Counted from the stretch's first letter, positions 18,486 through 27,490 are shown. The stretch: 64,000 nucleotides of DNA from Clostridia bacterium (GCA_017464305.1 JAFUDS010000001.1:263747-327746); one strand, 5' to 3'. Notes: generated by a model from the letters alone, not told the origin. Program-made: numbers and translations.

Positions 18486-18824
18486 TTAGAATTTGGTCTG
18501 CCAGAGAGAAAAATTCTGGGAAAAATCTGTGGAAACGAATTGGATCATGTTGATCAGGAACGCCACCAGGGCCAGGATCACCACGACGCCCACGATGGTG
18601 GCGCCGAAGTCGCCAAAGCCGGCTGCCATGCGGTATTTCCGCTGCTTTTCCGCCGCCAGCTCCTCCTCCGGGATCTCCTCCGGAGGAAAATCCTCCTCCG
18701 ACAGTTCGTCAAATCCGTCATCGTAAGCCTCTTCCTCGTCCCATTCCTCCCCCTGCGCCGGGGCAGGGGCGAACTGGCGGGTATAGCTTTCCTCCGGCTG
18801 TTGATTTCGCTGAAAATATGCCAT
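18486..18824 (-). CDS. Hypothetical small acidic membrane protein
   Basis: 112 residues, no family recognised. The first two thirds are hydrophilic and rich in Glu, Asp, Pro and Gln (for example DDGFDELSEEDFPPEEIPEE), and one hydrophobic helix follows at about 76-98 (IVGVVVILALVAFLINMI), leaving a short C-terminal tail. It is probably a single-pass protein with a disordered cytoplasmic N-terminus. ATG preceded by AAAGGAG. It lies between the M29 aminopeptidase and malQ genes on the same strand. Confidence 0.75.
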   Translation of the reverse strand: MAYFQRNQQPEESYTRQFAPAPAQGEEWDEEEAYDDGFDELSEEDFPPEEIPEEELAAEKQRKYRMAAGFGDFGATIVGVVVILALVAFLINMIQFVSTDFSQNFSLWQTKF

Positions 18825-18854
18825 GGTGCTGCTCCTTTGATGCGTATGCGTCGC

Positions 18855-20102
18855 TTACGCCCAGGTTCCCTCCCGGAAAATGGGCACCGCCGTGCCGTCC
18901 AGGCGAATGCCGTCGATGGACAGATCATCCGCGCCGATCATGAAATCCACATGGATGATGGAATCATTGATCCCCTGGGCCTGGGCCTCCTCCATGGTCA
19001 TGTCGTCCCCGCCGGGCAGCACTTCCTTGAAGCCCATGCCCAGGGCCACGTGGCAGCAGGCGTTTTCGTCGAACAGGGTTTCGTAGAACAGGAATCCGCA
19101 CTGGTTCACGGGACTTTCCTTGGGCACCAGGGCTACCTCCCCCAGCATGCAGGAATTCTCATCCATGGCAATCATCTTTTCCAGCAGGGCCTGACCCTTC
19201 TCCGCCTGGCAGGATACGGCCTTCCCTTCCTTAAAAGTGATGGAGAAATTCTCAATCAACTGGCTGTTCCAGGAAAGGGGCTTCACCGCCACCAGCTTGC
19301 CCTCGCATTTTCCAGCGATGGGGGAAGTGAAGATCTCCTCCGTCGGCATGTTGGGAATATAGAAGGCGCCATTGGTGCTGTTGATGGCCCCGGCCCCTTC
19401 CCATTTGGCGCCAGGAATCAGGTCCACCGTAAAGTCCGTTCCGTTTTCGCTGTGATAGCGCAGGGAGGCGAATTGCTGCTCGTTCAGCCAGGCCGCCTTC
19501 TTTTCGATAAATTCGGTATGGGCCTTCCATTCCGCCACCGGGTCGTTCTCCTCCCGCACCCGCACGGTTTTTAAAATTGCCTCCCACAGCTGGTCAACCG
19601 CCGCTTCCTCCGAAGCCTCCGGGAAGCACTTCTTCGCCCATTTTACAGAGGGATAGGCCGCGATGACCCATTGATGCTTCCCGTCGATGGCGTTCCGATA
19701 GGGCTTCATGACGGTGGAACGGCTCTGCATCACAGTGGATAGCTTTTCCGGATCCACCCCCGCCAGGGCGTCTGGATCATCCGAGGAGATAAAGATGCGA
19801 ACCGGCAGATCCTCGACCATCTGCTTCATCTTCGCCTCCTCCCAGGGCAGCACCTTCGCCAGGGTCTCCTGGTCGGCATACAGGTAATTCAGCCGGGATT
19901 GGGCGTCGCTGATCCATTCCACATTGACCTTCTTCGCCCCCGCCTTGTAGCATTCCTCTATTACCAGCGCGGCAAAAGCATGCTGCTCTACCGACACCGC
20001 CAGCGTAACGATCTGCCCGGGCTGCACATTCCCACCCGTCCGGACGATCAGCTCCGCGTATTTCTGTAAAAGGTTTGAAGAGATACCCATCTGTTTTTCC
20101 AC
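18855..20102 (-). CDS. Aminopeptidase, M29 family
   Basis: 415-residue metallo-aminopeptidase of the thermophilic aminopeptidase T/PepS family, which releases N-terminal residues from peptides in the cytoplasm. Family features include TGGNVQPGQIVTLAVSVEQ near the N-terminus, NLPTEEIFTSP-like IPNMPTEEIFTSPI near residue 245 with a metal-ligand Glu, and IIHVDFMIGADDLSIDGI near the C-terminus. The start used is a GTG with AGAGG seven bases upstream; an ATG 12 bases downstream is the alternative and changes little. Transcribed towards the small membrane protein and malQ. Confidence 0.92.
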   Translation of the reverse strand: MEKQMGISSNLLQKYAELIVRTGGNVQPGQIVTLAVSVEQHAFAALVIEECYKAGAKKVNVEWISDAQSRLNYLYADQETLAKVLPWEEAKMKQMVEDLPVRIFISSDDPDALAGVDPEKLSTVMQSRSTVMKPYRNAIDGKHQWVIAAYPSVKWAKKCFPEASEEAAVDQLWEAILKTVRVREENDPVAEWKAHTEFIEKKAAWLNEQQFASLRYHSENGTDFTVDLIPGAKWEGAGAINSTNGAFYIPNMPTEEIFTSPIAGKCEGKLVAVKPLSWNSQLIENFSITFKEGKAVSCQAEKGQALLEKMIAMDENSCMLGEVALVPKESPVNQCGFLFYETLFDENACCHVALGMGFKEVLPGGDDMTMEEAQAQGINDSIIHVDFMIGADDLSIDGIRLDGTAVPIFREGTWA

Positions 20103-20176
20103 TCTCTTTCCTCTCTAATCATAGGATACCGGTAGGTATTATACGTCCCAATTCCCCCTCCGTCAAATGAAACACG

Positions 20177-20218
20177 GGGACGGTCTTTTTCGTTTCATGA
20201 AACGAAAAAGACCGTCCC
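20177..20218. repeat. Perfect 42-bp palindrome
   Basis: Each 21-base half reads GGGACGGTCTTTTTCGTTTC plus A, followed by the exact reverse complement; there is no loop beyond ATG-like turn bases. It lies between the divergent M29 and MFS genes, 10 bp ahead of the MFS promoter. Similar words starting GGGACGGT occur in many Clostridia genomes as short interspersed elements (from memory, not searched). Confidence 0.85.
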
Positions 20219-20227
20219 TCCGTCTCA

Positions 20228-20256
20228 TTGACAAAGCCACCCTCCCGCGATATACT
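20228..20256 (+). promoter_or_regulatory. Promoter of the MFS transporter gene
   Basis: TTGACA (20228-20233) and TATACT (20251-20256), 17 bp apart. Confidence 0.87.
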
Positions 20257-20350
20257 CTCCCGCAGTGATCGCGTTCCGGCAGCTCGCGAAGCCCGGGACC
20301 GGAGGAGGACCTGCGGGCCCTTCTTTCATTTTGTGAGGAGGTATCCTTCC

Positions 20351-21532
20351 ATGACCGCGCCGAAAAAATATCAAAGAACAAAGCTCGCCTGCTACCTCGG
20401 CTTTGTGACCCAGGCGATTTCCGCTAATTTCGCGCCTTTGCTCTTTCTTACCTTTTATCGAACCTATGGCATTTCCTATGCCGATCTGGCCCTGATTCCC
20501 CTGGTGTTTTTCCTCACCCAGCTGATTGTGGATTTCATCAGCGCGAAGTTCGTGGACCGGGTCGGATATCGAAAAAGCATCGTTCTGGCCCAGATCACCT
20601 CCGGCGCGGGGCTGCTCCTGCTCTCCTTCGTCCCTGATCTTTATCCCCATCCCTTTGCGGGCATTCTTGCCTGCGTCATGATCTATGCCGTCGGCAGCGG
20701 GCTCATCGAGGTGCTTTGCAGCCCGATTATCGAGGCCTGCCCCTTTGAAAACAAGGCCGGGATGATGAGCCTGCTGCATTCCTTCTATTGCTGGGGCTCC
20801 GTGGGCACGATTCTGGGGTCCACCCTGTTCTTCCTGGCCTTTGGCACGGAGAATTGGCGCATCCTGGCCTGTCTCTGGGCCATCATCCCGCTGTATAACA
20901 TTTTCAATTTTGCCACCTGCCCCATCGAGCCCATCGTCAGCGAGGGCGAAAGCATGACCATCAACCAGCTGCTGAAGACGAAAATCTTCTGGCTGTTCAT
21001 CGTCCTCATGGTGTGCGCCGGGGCGTCGGAGCTATCCATGGCGCAGTGGGCCTCCGCCTTTGCGGAATCCTCCCTGGGGGTCAGCAAAACCACCGGCGAC
21101 CTGCTGGGTGCCTGCGGCTTTGCGGTATTCATGGGGCTCAGCCGGGTGTGGTATGGAAAGTATGGCGAAAAGGTGAATCTTTCCTCCTTTATGATTGCCT
21201 CCGGTATTCTCTGCCTCTGCAGCTATCTGCTGGCCGCCTTCGCCCGTTGGCCTGTCATGGGGCTCGTGGGATGCATGCTGTGCGGCTTCTCCGTGGGAAT
21301 CATGTGGCCTGGATCCATCAGCATCTCCTCCGCCCGGCTGCCCAAGGGCGGCACGGCCCTCTTCGCCCTGCTAGCCCTGGCCGGCGACTTGGGCGGAGCG
21401 GCCGGCCCCGCCATCGTGGGGAATGTTTCTCATCTCCTGGGGGAAAACATCCAGTCCGGTATTCTGGCAGGCATCTGCTTCCCCCTGGTGCTGGTGATCA
21501 GCGTTCTGATGGTCAAAAGAAAGAGCAAATAA
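20351..21532 (+). CDS. MFS transporter
   Basis: 393-residue polytopic membrane protein with about 12 hydrophobic helices. The loop after helix 2 reads FVDRVGYRKSIV, a match to the MFS A motif, and the repeat loop in the second half is VWYGKYGEKVN. The general appearance is that of FucP-like sugar/drug MFS proteins found next to metabolic genes in Clostridia, but the substrate cannot be inferred. The start was set at the ATG with GAGGAGG nine bases upstream, about 95 bp after the promoter. Single gene, followed by the convergent SIMPL gene. Confidence 0.88.
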   Translation: MTAPKKYQRTKLACYLGFVTQAISANFAPLLFLTFYRTYGISYADLALIPLVFFLTQLIVDFISAKFVDRVGYRKSIVLAQITSGAGLLLLSFVPDLYPHPFAGILACVMIYAVGSGLIEVLCSPIIEACPFENKAGMMSLLHSFYCWGSVGTILGSTLFFLAFGTENWRILACLWAIIPLYNIFNFATCPIEPIVSEGESMTINQLLKTKIFWLFIVLMVCAGASELSMAQWASAFAESSLGVSKTTGDLLGACGFAVFMGLSRVWYGKYGEKVNLSSFMIASGILCLCSYLLAAFARWPVMGLVGCMLCGFSVGIMWPGSISISSARLPKGGTALFALLALAGDLGGAAGPAIVGNVSHLLGENIQSGILAGICFPLVLVISVLMVKRKSK

Positions 21533-21571
21533 GCAAGCGATATCCCCTGAGAGCTTGTCAAAAGACGGTCT

Positions 21572-22282
21572 TTACTTCATCTCAAAGGTCATTTCCACGG
21601 TGGCGGTAAAATTCAGCCCATCTGCCAGAATCGAAGTCCCGACATCCTGCGCGGATGCTTCCGCCATCATTTTGGCGTTGAAAACGGGCCCGCCGGAGGT
21701 ATAGGTCTCATGAATCGTAAGAACCTCCCCCAGGCTTTTTCCAGCCGCGGAGGCAACGATTTCCGCCCGGCGCTTCCCTTCCTGAATGGCCGCCGTCAAA
21801 GCCTCATCCCTGGCAGTCCCGGCCTTCGTGGTGGAAAAGCTTAGCCCGTCGCAGCTGTTCGCTCCGCTGGCCAGCGCCAGGTCGATGATCTCCCCCGCCC
21901 TTTCCAGTTCATGGATCACCACCGTCAGCGTGTTGTTGACCTCGTATCCAATCACGGGATATTCTCCGCTTTCCGTGTAGGCGCTGTAATCCCGCCGGGT
22001 GCTGACATAGTAATAATTCGTGGAGATATCCTTCTCCTCAATGCCGGCGTCCTTCAGCGCGGCGAGCAGCTGATCCACCAGCCGGGCGTTGGCCTGGGAA
22101 GCTTCCCCAGCCTCCTTGGCGGTGGAGCTGACCCCCAAGCTGATGCTGGCGGTGTCTGCCTCCGTCACGATCGTCGCACTCCCGGTCACCGTAATCGTCC
22201 CCGGTGTGCTTTCCGCGGATGCGGACAGCAGGAACACGGACAAGACGAGGCCGAGCAAAGCACTGATCAACGTTTTTTTCAT
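21572..22282 (-). CDS. SIMPL domain-containing (DUF541) secreted protein
   Basis: 236 residues with an N-terminal signal peptide (KKTLISALLGLVLSVFLLSA, cleavage near ASAES). The mature part is a SIMPL/DUF541 domain with the typical opening ITVTGSATIVTEADTASISLGV and the segment EEKDISTNYYYVS near residue 100. These periplasmic or surface proteins have no settled function; some are linked to oxidative stress or to outer-surface signalling complexes. The start was set at the ATG preceded by AAGGAGG at eight bases. Convergent with the MFS gene. Confidence 0.9.
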   Translation of the reverse strand: MKKTLISALLGLVLSVFLLSASAESTPGTITVTGSATIVTEADTASISLGVSSTAKEAGEASQANARLVDQLLAALKDAGIEEKDISTNYYYVSTRRDYSAYTESGEYPVIGYEVNNTLTVVIHELERAGEIIDLALASGANSCDGLSFSTTKAGTARDEALTAAIQEGKRRAEIVASAAGKSLGEVLTIHETYTSGGPVFNAKMMAEASAQDVGTSILADGLNFTATVEMTFEMK

Positions 22283-22628
22283 GGGATTTTCCTCCTTGTT
22301 TTCAGCCTTTCTTTCTCCCGGGGAATCATCTTCCCCGGCAAACATCCGTGGATGGAGCCGAAGCTCTTATCCTGTATTCTATCTTTTTTTCTGAATTTCC
22401 TGCAATCAAAAAAGAGAACTTCGGAAAGGCGAAAACAGCTCGCGGTCTGTTTCGTCCTTCCAAAGCTCGCCGTTCCGTGATATATTGTGATTGGCCCTGG
22501 GCCATTCCCTCGAGGTTCGCGGCAGGATCCGTGAAGGCCCGTCCCGCGTCGAAAGCATCATCCGCGGACGGAAGCGCAGGAAGCTGAAACACACACGCGC
22601 GGCAAAGATATCTCAGCAGGAGGTCAGC

Positions 22629-23180
22629 ATGGAGATCAACGTCATCCGAAGCAATCGCAAAACCATCGCCGCGGAGATCCGGCAAAACAAGCTGATCATC
22701 CGCGCGCCCTGGTACGCGACGAACGAGGATATCAATCGTTTCCTGCGGGATCACCAAAAATGGATCGATACGCATCTGGCCAAAGCACAGGCGCGGGAAA
22801 AAGCCAAGGAAGGCATCCACAAGCTGACCCAAGAAGAAATACAGGCCCTGGCAAACAGGGCCTGTGAAGTAATCCCGGCCCGGGTCGCCCACTATGCGCC
22901 TCTCATCGGCGTCACCTATGGCAGAATCACCATCCGCTGCCAGCGTTCCCGTTGGGGCAGCTGCAGCAGCAAGGGCAACCTGAACTTTAACTGCCTGCTG
23001 ATGTTGACGCCCCCGGAGGTCATCGACAGCGTTGTGGTGCATGAGCTCTGTCACCGCAAGGAAATGAACCATTCAGACCGGTTCTACGCCGAGGTGCTCC
23101 GTGTGTTCCCGGATTACTGGGCGCAACATCAATGGCTGAAGGAAAACGGGGATATGCTCTTGGCCATGCTCGGAGAGTAA
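22629..23180 (+). CDS. YgjP/DUF45-type zinc metallopeptidase
   Basis: 183 residues. The C-terminal half contains VVVHELCHRKEMNHSDRFY, an HExxH zinc site with the downstream His of the M48-like WLM/YgjP group, preceded by the family motif RSRWGSCSSKGNLNFN near residue 105. The N-terminal part (IRSNRKTIAAEIRQNKLIIR) is also typical. E. coli YgjP associates with a restriction system and family members sit in varied contexts; the substrate is unknown. The ATG has GGAGG five bases upstream. A weak TATATT box lies about 150 bp upstream. Confidence 0.9.
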   Translation: MEINVIRSNRKTIAAEIRQNKLIIRAPWYATNEDINRFLRDHQKWIDTHLAKAQAREKAKEGIHKLTQEEIQALANRACEVIPARVAHYAPLIGVTYGRITIRCQRSRWGSCSSKGNLNFNCLLMLTPPEVIDSVVVHELCHRKEMNHSDRFYAEVLRVFPDYWAQHQWLKENGDMLLAMLGE

Positions 23181-23294
23181 CGCCGTGAGAAAGCCTGCAG
23201 ACGCATTGTAAGAATCGTCATTTTGACGCTCTTCGAGACGCGGGATGCTTTCCGCCGCGCTATTTACGGGAAGATATCGCTTTCAGCGGATCAA

Positions 23295-23690
23295 TTAAAA
23301 CTTAATTTCCACCGGCGCTTCGGTAAAAGAGCAAATTTCCGCTGTACCGGAAGTCAGGGCCATCACAGCGAAGATGCCATCATCCAGGCTGTACATTCTG
23401 CCCAGCGTAGGATGCGCTTCCAGCATGGCCGCCTTGGACTCCCGGCGCTCATCTTCGCAAACTTCCGCGCTCAGCCGAATCCACTGGCCGCCCACCATCC
23501 CGCTGATTTCGATCTTCGGATTCTTTTTCATCTGCTGATAAACCGGCTTCTGATTGTTGGTGCAGATGCAAAGCTTCCCATCAATAATAGCCGCCGCTCC
23601 AAAGGGCCGGACACGGGGCTGGCCGTTTTCGTCCACAGTAGCGAGATAGAATGTCTTGGCGTCGTTCAGAAACTGAAGAATCTTTTCCAT
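23295..23690 (-). CDS. Pyridoxamine 5'-phosphate oxidase family (FMN-binding split barrel) protein
   Basis: 131 residues, matching the small single-domain flavin-binding split-barrel proteins of Clostridia. Typical features are TFYLATVDENGQPRVRPFGA at about 12-32, LCICTNNQKPVYQQMKKNP at about 43-62 and the segment WIRLSAEVCEDERRESK. These proteins usually bind FMN; the substrate is unknown and a true pyridoxamine oxidase role is unlikely at this size. ATG with AGGAGG seven bases upstream. Confidence 0.88.
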   Translation of the reverse strand: MEKILQFLNDAKTFYLATVDENGQPRVRPFGAAAIIDGKLCICTNNQKPVYQQMKKNPKIEISGMVGGQWIRLSAEVCEDERRESKAAMLEAHPTLGRMYSLDDGIFAVMALTSGTAEICSFTEAPVEIKF

Positions 23691-23938
23691 GATAAAACCT
23701 CCTGTGCATAAATGCATAATCGACTTTCTTCAAAGCCGAGCCTATCTTATCAGAGTCATAGCAATTTCGCAAGAAGTGAATAAAAATCACGATTCCCACG
23801 TTTTATACTCATGTGATATCTTCTTTGCTTTATCCGGCGGTGAAAAGATAATTTTATAGTTTCACCGCCGGTTTAAATCGTGTACACCTCTGGTCCAAGC
23901 CGTTGTGCATGAGAGCAAAGGATATGTATCGGGATTGT

Positions 23939-25246
23939 TCAATCCCTTAAGCAGCCAACAGGGATCACGTGGACGCCTTTCTCAGTCGTATAAGCAAGTG
24001 GAGCATTAGCACAGATAATCACCAGCAGCGATGGTTCTCGATAAGCAGGTCTCGGGTGATCTGGGTTTTCCATTGCTTTCAGGTTATGCTGGTGAATCAG
24101 ATCTTTGAATTTAAGCAGCCCTTTTTCTGCTGCAGGAATCGCATTCATCCCTGTCTTAATTTCAATCAGTGCATATCTTCCATCAGCCATTTGATAGACC
24201 GCGTCCGCTTCCAGCCCGCTATCATCGGTGTAATGCAATACGGTTGCATTGTGAGCTTGCGCATACACGAGCAGGTCTCTTAACACCATATTTTCGAAAA
24301 TATGGCCGAAGAGATCCAAATCGTTATTGAAATAGGCGGGGTTCAGGCCAAGAGCGGCTATGCCGATAGAAGGATCAACAAATATATGTTTCTTGGCGGA
24401 ACGAATCGCTGTTTTGGCTCGAATCTGAGGCGTCCATGCGTCAATGTCCCGGATAACAAATAGATTTTCCAGAATCGAGATATAGGACACCAGCGTTGCG
24501 TCTGTAACATTTTGTGTTGCCTGCACATCCGCGTAAATACTGGTTTTCTTCGCGGTGGTAGCCATATTCCGTGCATAGGACCATAAAAGCGTACGCATCC
24601 ATTCCGAATTTCTTTTCACGCCGTCAATCGCACTGACATCCTTCTGGTAGATTTGTCGGTAGTAATCCTTGGCGATTTCTAGCTGTGCCTCTCGCTCTGC
24701 TATGGCCAGACATCGAGGCCATCCGCCACGGCAGGCAGCGAAAAAAAGATCCTCCAGTGATATACGAGAAACCGTCCCGGTCAGAGGAGTTTCCGGCTGT
24801 TCAAATAGGGTGGACAAAGAAACCGTACCATTGGATTCTCCTGTTTCCCAAAGCGTCATGGGATACATGATCAATTCGCTGATTCGTCCGGTTCCTGTAT
24901 GAGGCGTATCTATCTTCTGACTGGTTGAACCAGTAAGATAATACTCCCCAACAGCCTCTGGATGATCATCACAGTATTTCCGAACCGCACCCCAAATCTT
25001 TGGAGCATCCTGCCATTCATCAAACAGGATTGGCTTTTCATTGTTAAAGAATAGACTTGGCGCTGTTTCCGCAACGGCCATATAGCCATCTCGACGCTCT
25101 TCATCCTGAAATTCAATGACGGTTTTGCTCCGTTCATGGGCGGTTCTTGTTTTCCCACACCCCTTTGGGCCCACGATGTTAAGCGCATTAAAGGCTTTGA
25201 TCCTTTTGTCAATTTCCTGATCAATGATTCTCCTAATATATTCCAC
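23939..25246 (-). CDS. ATPase with C-terminal DUF4143 domain
   Basis: 435-residue AAA-like ATPase of the AAA_14/DUF4143 type. The Walker A loop is VGPKGCGKTRTA near residue 25, Walker B is PILFDEWQDAP near 90, and YYLTGSTSQ near 120 is the usual sensor 1. DUF4143 occupies about 200-360 and ends in ALIEIKTGM, reminiscent of a nuclease-like fold. Such genes are common, variable in presence, and of unknown role. Base composition is visibly lower in GC than both flanks, suggesting acquisition. The start is a GTG with AGGGGG upstream; a GTG 12 bases earlier abuts that site. A promoter and a 23-bp tandem array lie upstream. Confidence 0.88.
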   Translation of the reverse strand: MEYIRRIIDQEIDKRIKAFNALNIVGPKGCGKTRTAHERSKTVIEFQDEERRDGYMAVAETAPSLFFNNEKPILFDEWQDAPKIWGAVRKYCDDHPEAVGEYYLTGSTSQKIDTPHTGTGRISELIMYPMTLWETGESNGTVSLSTLFEQPETPLTGTVSRISLEDLFFAACRGGWPRCLAIAEREAQLEIAKDYYRQIYQKDVSAIDGVKRNSEWMRTLLWSYARNMATTAKKTSIYADVQATQNVTDATLVSYISILENLFVIRDIDAWTPQIRAKTAIRSAKKHIFVDPSIGIAALGLNPAYFNNDLDLFGHIFENMVLRDLLVYAQAHNATVLHYTDDSGLEADAVYQMADGRYALIEIKTGMNAIPAAEKGLLKFKDLIHQHNLKAMENPDHPRPAYREPSLLVIICANAPLAYTTEKGVHVIPVGCLRD

Positions 25247-25276
25247 GCGTCGTTTCACCCCCTATTTCTAAGAGGC

Positions 25277-25304
25277 ATTATACTCTGTTTTATTAAATTC
25301 GCAA
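25277..25304 (-). promoter_or_regulatory. Promoter of the DUF4143 ATPase gene
   Basis: Minus-strand TTGCGA (25299-25304) and TATAAT (25277-25282), 16 bp apart. The -35 box is part of the last unit of the upstream tandem array. Confidence 0.75.
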
Positions 25305-25403
25305 GTTTTATTTTGATTTTTTCGTCAATTTTATTTTGTCTTTTTCGTCTGTTTTGTTTTGCCTTTTTCGTCTGTTCTGTTTTAGTTTTTTCGCCTGTTT
25401 TCG
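25297..25403 (-). repeat. 23-bp tandem array upstream of the DUF4143 ATPase gene
   Basis: Five phased units: the core TTCG (minus strand CGAA) recurs with its C at 25300, 25323, 25346, 25369 and 25392, exactly 23 bp apart. A unit on the minus strand reads approximately GACGAAAAAGNCAAAANAAA. There are no spacers, so it is not a CRISPR array. Confidence 0.82.
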
Positions 25404-25417
25404 TCTTACCCTGTGGA

Positions 25418-25439
25418 TTTAATGCATTATTGCATTAAA
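25418..25439. promoter_or_regulatory. Inverted repeat, possible operator
   Basis: TTTAATGCA / TGCATTAAA with a four-base TTAT centre, followed by an ATCAAT...ATTGAT pair (about 25439-25461). It lies beyond the 23-bp array in an AT-rich stretch between the ATPase and esterase genes. Confidence 0.5.
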
Positions 25440-25531
25440 TCAATGTGATGTTGTATTGATTTAATGTTAATTCGCATTGAAACTGGCAAGTTCAACACAT
25501 TTAACGCACGAAAAGCCTTTTCTCCATTTGA

Positions 25532-27292
25532 TTACACTGCGCCAAACATCTCGTCCAAGATTTGATTCAGTTCCTGATAAGGGGCAAGTTGCCAGGAAAT
25601 CTCATCCCCAAAGGTCATGACGCCTTCTCCTGTACCTTGGGGCCAGGCGGGCAAGCCTTCCCCATTGGGGTCACCAGTCTTGATAAAGTTTACAAAATAG
25701 GATTTCATCACCCGGCTCAGCTCCCGATCCTTCGCGTCATAAAGCTTGGAATTCTCCGGAATATTGCCATAGAAATACACTTCTTCCCCGCTGTGCCAGG
25801 AGCCTAAACGACCGTTGCTCTTCGTGAAATGGTACACATAGCTGGGAATGCCATTGGCGATGGCTTGCTGCTCCCAGTTGTAATGGCCGTAGGTAAACAG
25901 CGCCACGGTATAGATATCCGCCCAATTCCGTTTCGCCTGGTCATCCGTCTCCCCGGGATACAGGGCCAGCACTCGGTCCGCGTAGCTGCCGAAATAAGCC
26001 CGCACCTTCTCCTCATAGTTTTTCGCATTCGCCTGGCCAAAGAGGATGAAGGGAGCCGCCTCCTCCCGGTTGAAGCCATGGAGCTGGCCTTCCTCGTTGA
26101 ACTCTCCCTGCTGATAGCTCTCGTAAGGCGTCTGGGGCAGCACATAGCCATCCACAGTGAAATGATGATGGGTCGCCAGCTCTCCCACCAGCTTCTCCGC
26201 CGGCAGGGCCCGCAAGTCCGCGATATCCTGGGCATTGAACTTATCCTTCGTGGCTCGGCCCGCGGCATAAGCATCCTCCAGGCTTCGGAAGGAATGGGCA
26301 GGCGCCTTGGCGGTGACAGTGGAGCTTTCGCCAATAGCCCGGCGGAACAGCCCCTTGGCCAGGGGCGAAGTGCACAGCGCCGTGACGCAGGCGGACCCAG
26401 CGGATTCCCCAGCGATGGTCACATTCTCCGGATCCCCACCGAAGGAGGCGATATGATCCCGCACCCATTCCAGAGCGCAGATCTGGTCCAGCAAGCCATA
26501 GTTTCCCGTCGTTCCGTTGGGGGATTCCTGGGCCAGCTCCTCATCCGCGAAGAAACCAAAAATGCCCAGACGGTATCCCATGTTGACCACCAGAACCCCC
26601 TCCCGGGCCAGACCCAGGCCGCTATAATCCGCATAGGAGGGCTGCCCCGACTGCAGAGAGCCGCCATGAATATACACCAGCACGGGCAGCTTTTCGCCTC
26701 CGCCCGCGGGCCGCCATATATTCAGATACAGGGAATCCTCGCTGACCGGCTCCCGGAACTCGTCCCCCATCTGAATCTGATAATCATGATATCCAATAAT
26801 CTGAGCCAGGGAGCTATAGATCTGCAGATTCCGGGTCTGCATGCTCATGGGGGCAAAATGATCCGCCTTCAGCACCCCCTGCCAGGACTCCACCGGCTGG
26901 GGCTCCCGCCAGCGCAGCTCGCCCACCGGGGGCTTGGCATAGGGAATGCCCGCAAAAACCTCCACCGCGCCATCCGCGGTCCGCAGGCCGGACACATCCC
27001 CCAGGGAGGTATGGACCGCTTCCGTCTCCACGGCTCCCTTGCTGGAAACCGCGGGAATCGGCTTCATGGGCGGCCAGGACAAGGCCAGCGTCCCCGCCAG
27101 CAGGGCAAACAAGGCACACCAGCAAAGCAGCCCCTTCCATCCGCCCACCGGTAGCATCCGGAAATGACGCCCCAGCCCAAAGCATAAAAGCAGCACCGCC
27201 GCCAGAGCCCATCCCCACAGGGTATGCTTCCCCAGCTCCAGCACCGCAGCCACCAACACGCTTACCACAATCAGCAAAATTCTCCAGCCCAT
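25532..27292 (-). CDS. Type B carboxylesterase with N-terminal membrane segments
   Basis: 586 residues. Two to three hydrophobic helices fill the first ~85 residues, and an alpha/beta-hydrolase of the carboxylesterase/para-nitrobenzyl esterase family follows. The nucleophile elbow is GESAGSACV near residue 293, the oxyanion-hole segment is VYIHGGSLQSGQ near 213, and the early family motif AGIPYAKPPVGELRWREP lies near 117. A membrane-anchored, outward-facing esterase is likely, which is unusual since most relatives are soluble or secreted. The start was set at the ATG preceded by AAAGGA. Its substrate is unknown. Confidence 0.88.
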   Translation of the reverse strand: MGWRILLIVVSVLVAAVLELGKHTLWGWALAAVLLLCFGLGRHFRMLPVGGWKGLLCWCALFALLAGTLALSWPPMKPIPAVSSKGAVETEAVHTSLGDVSGLRTADGAVEVFAGIPYAKPPVGELRWREPQPVESWQGVLKADHFAPMSMQTRNLQIYSSLAQIIGYHDYQIQMGDEFREPVSEDSLYLNIWRPAGGGEKLPVLVYIHGGSLQSGQPSYADYSGLGLAREGVLVVNMGYRLGIFGFFADEELAQESPNGTTGNYGLLDQICALEWVRDHIASFGGDPENVTIAGESAGSACVTALCTSPLAKGLFRRAIGESSTVTAKAPAHSFRSLEDAYAAGRATKDKFNAQDIADLRALPAEKLVGELATHHHFTVDGYVLPQTPYESYQQGEFNEEGQLHGFNREEAAPFILFGQANAKNYEEKVRAYFGSYADRVLALYPGETDDQAKRNWADIYTVALFTYGHYNWEQQAIANGIPSYVYHFTKSNGRLGSWHSGEEVYFYGNIPENSKLYDAKDRELSRVMKSYFVNFIKTGDPNGEGLPAWPQGTGEGVMTFGDEISWQLAPYQELNQILDEMFGAV

Positions 27293-27462
27293 CCGTCCCA
27301 ATCCTTTCTTGTGAAAAACGTCACAGAGGTAAAACCATCTTCCCTATTATATTTTCAGAAATACCTTTTGTCAAATATATTTGGATTTTTCTTCCCGATC
27401 AGCAAGTGATCCAGGCCCTGACGAGCCATTCCCGAAAAAGTCTGCCTCCCTTTTTTCGTCCC

Positions 27463-27490
27463 TTGACAAATAACCGCTGTAGGATAAAAT
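27463..27490 (+). promoter_or_regulatory. Promoter of the hybrid histidine kinase gene
   Basis: TTGACA (27463-27468) and TAAAAT (27485-27490), 16 bp apart, 60 bp before the start codon. Confidence 0.82.

Noticed and set aside
25297-25403. CRISPR array
   Set aside because: The 23-bp units are contiguous with no spacers, and no cas genes are present.
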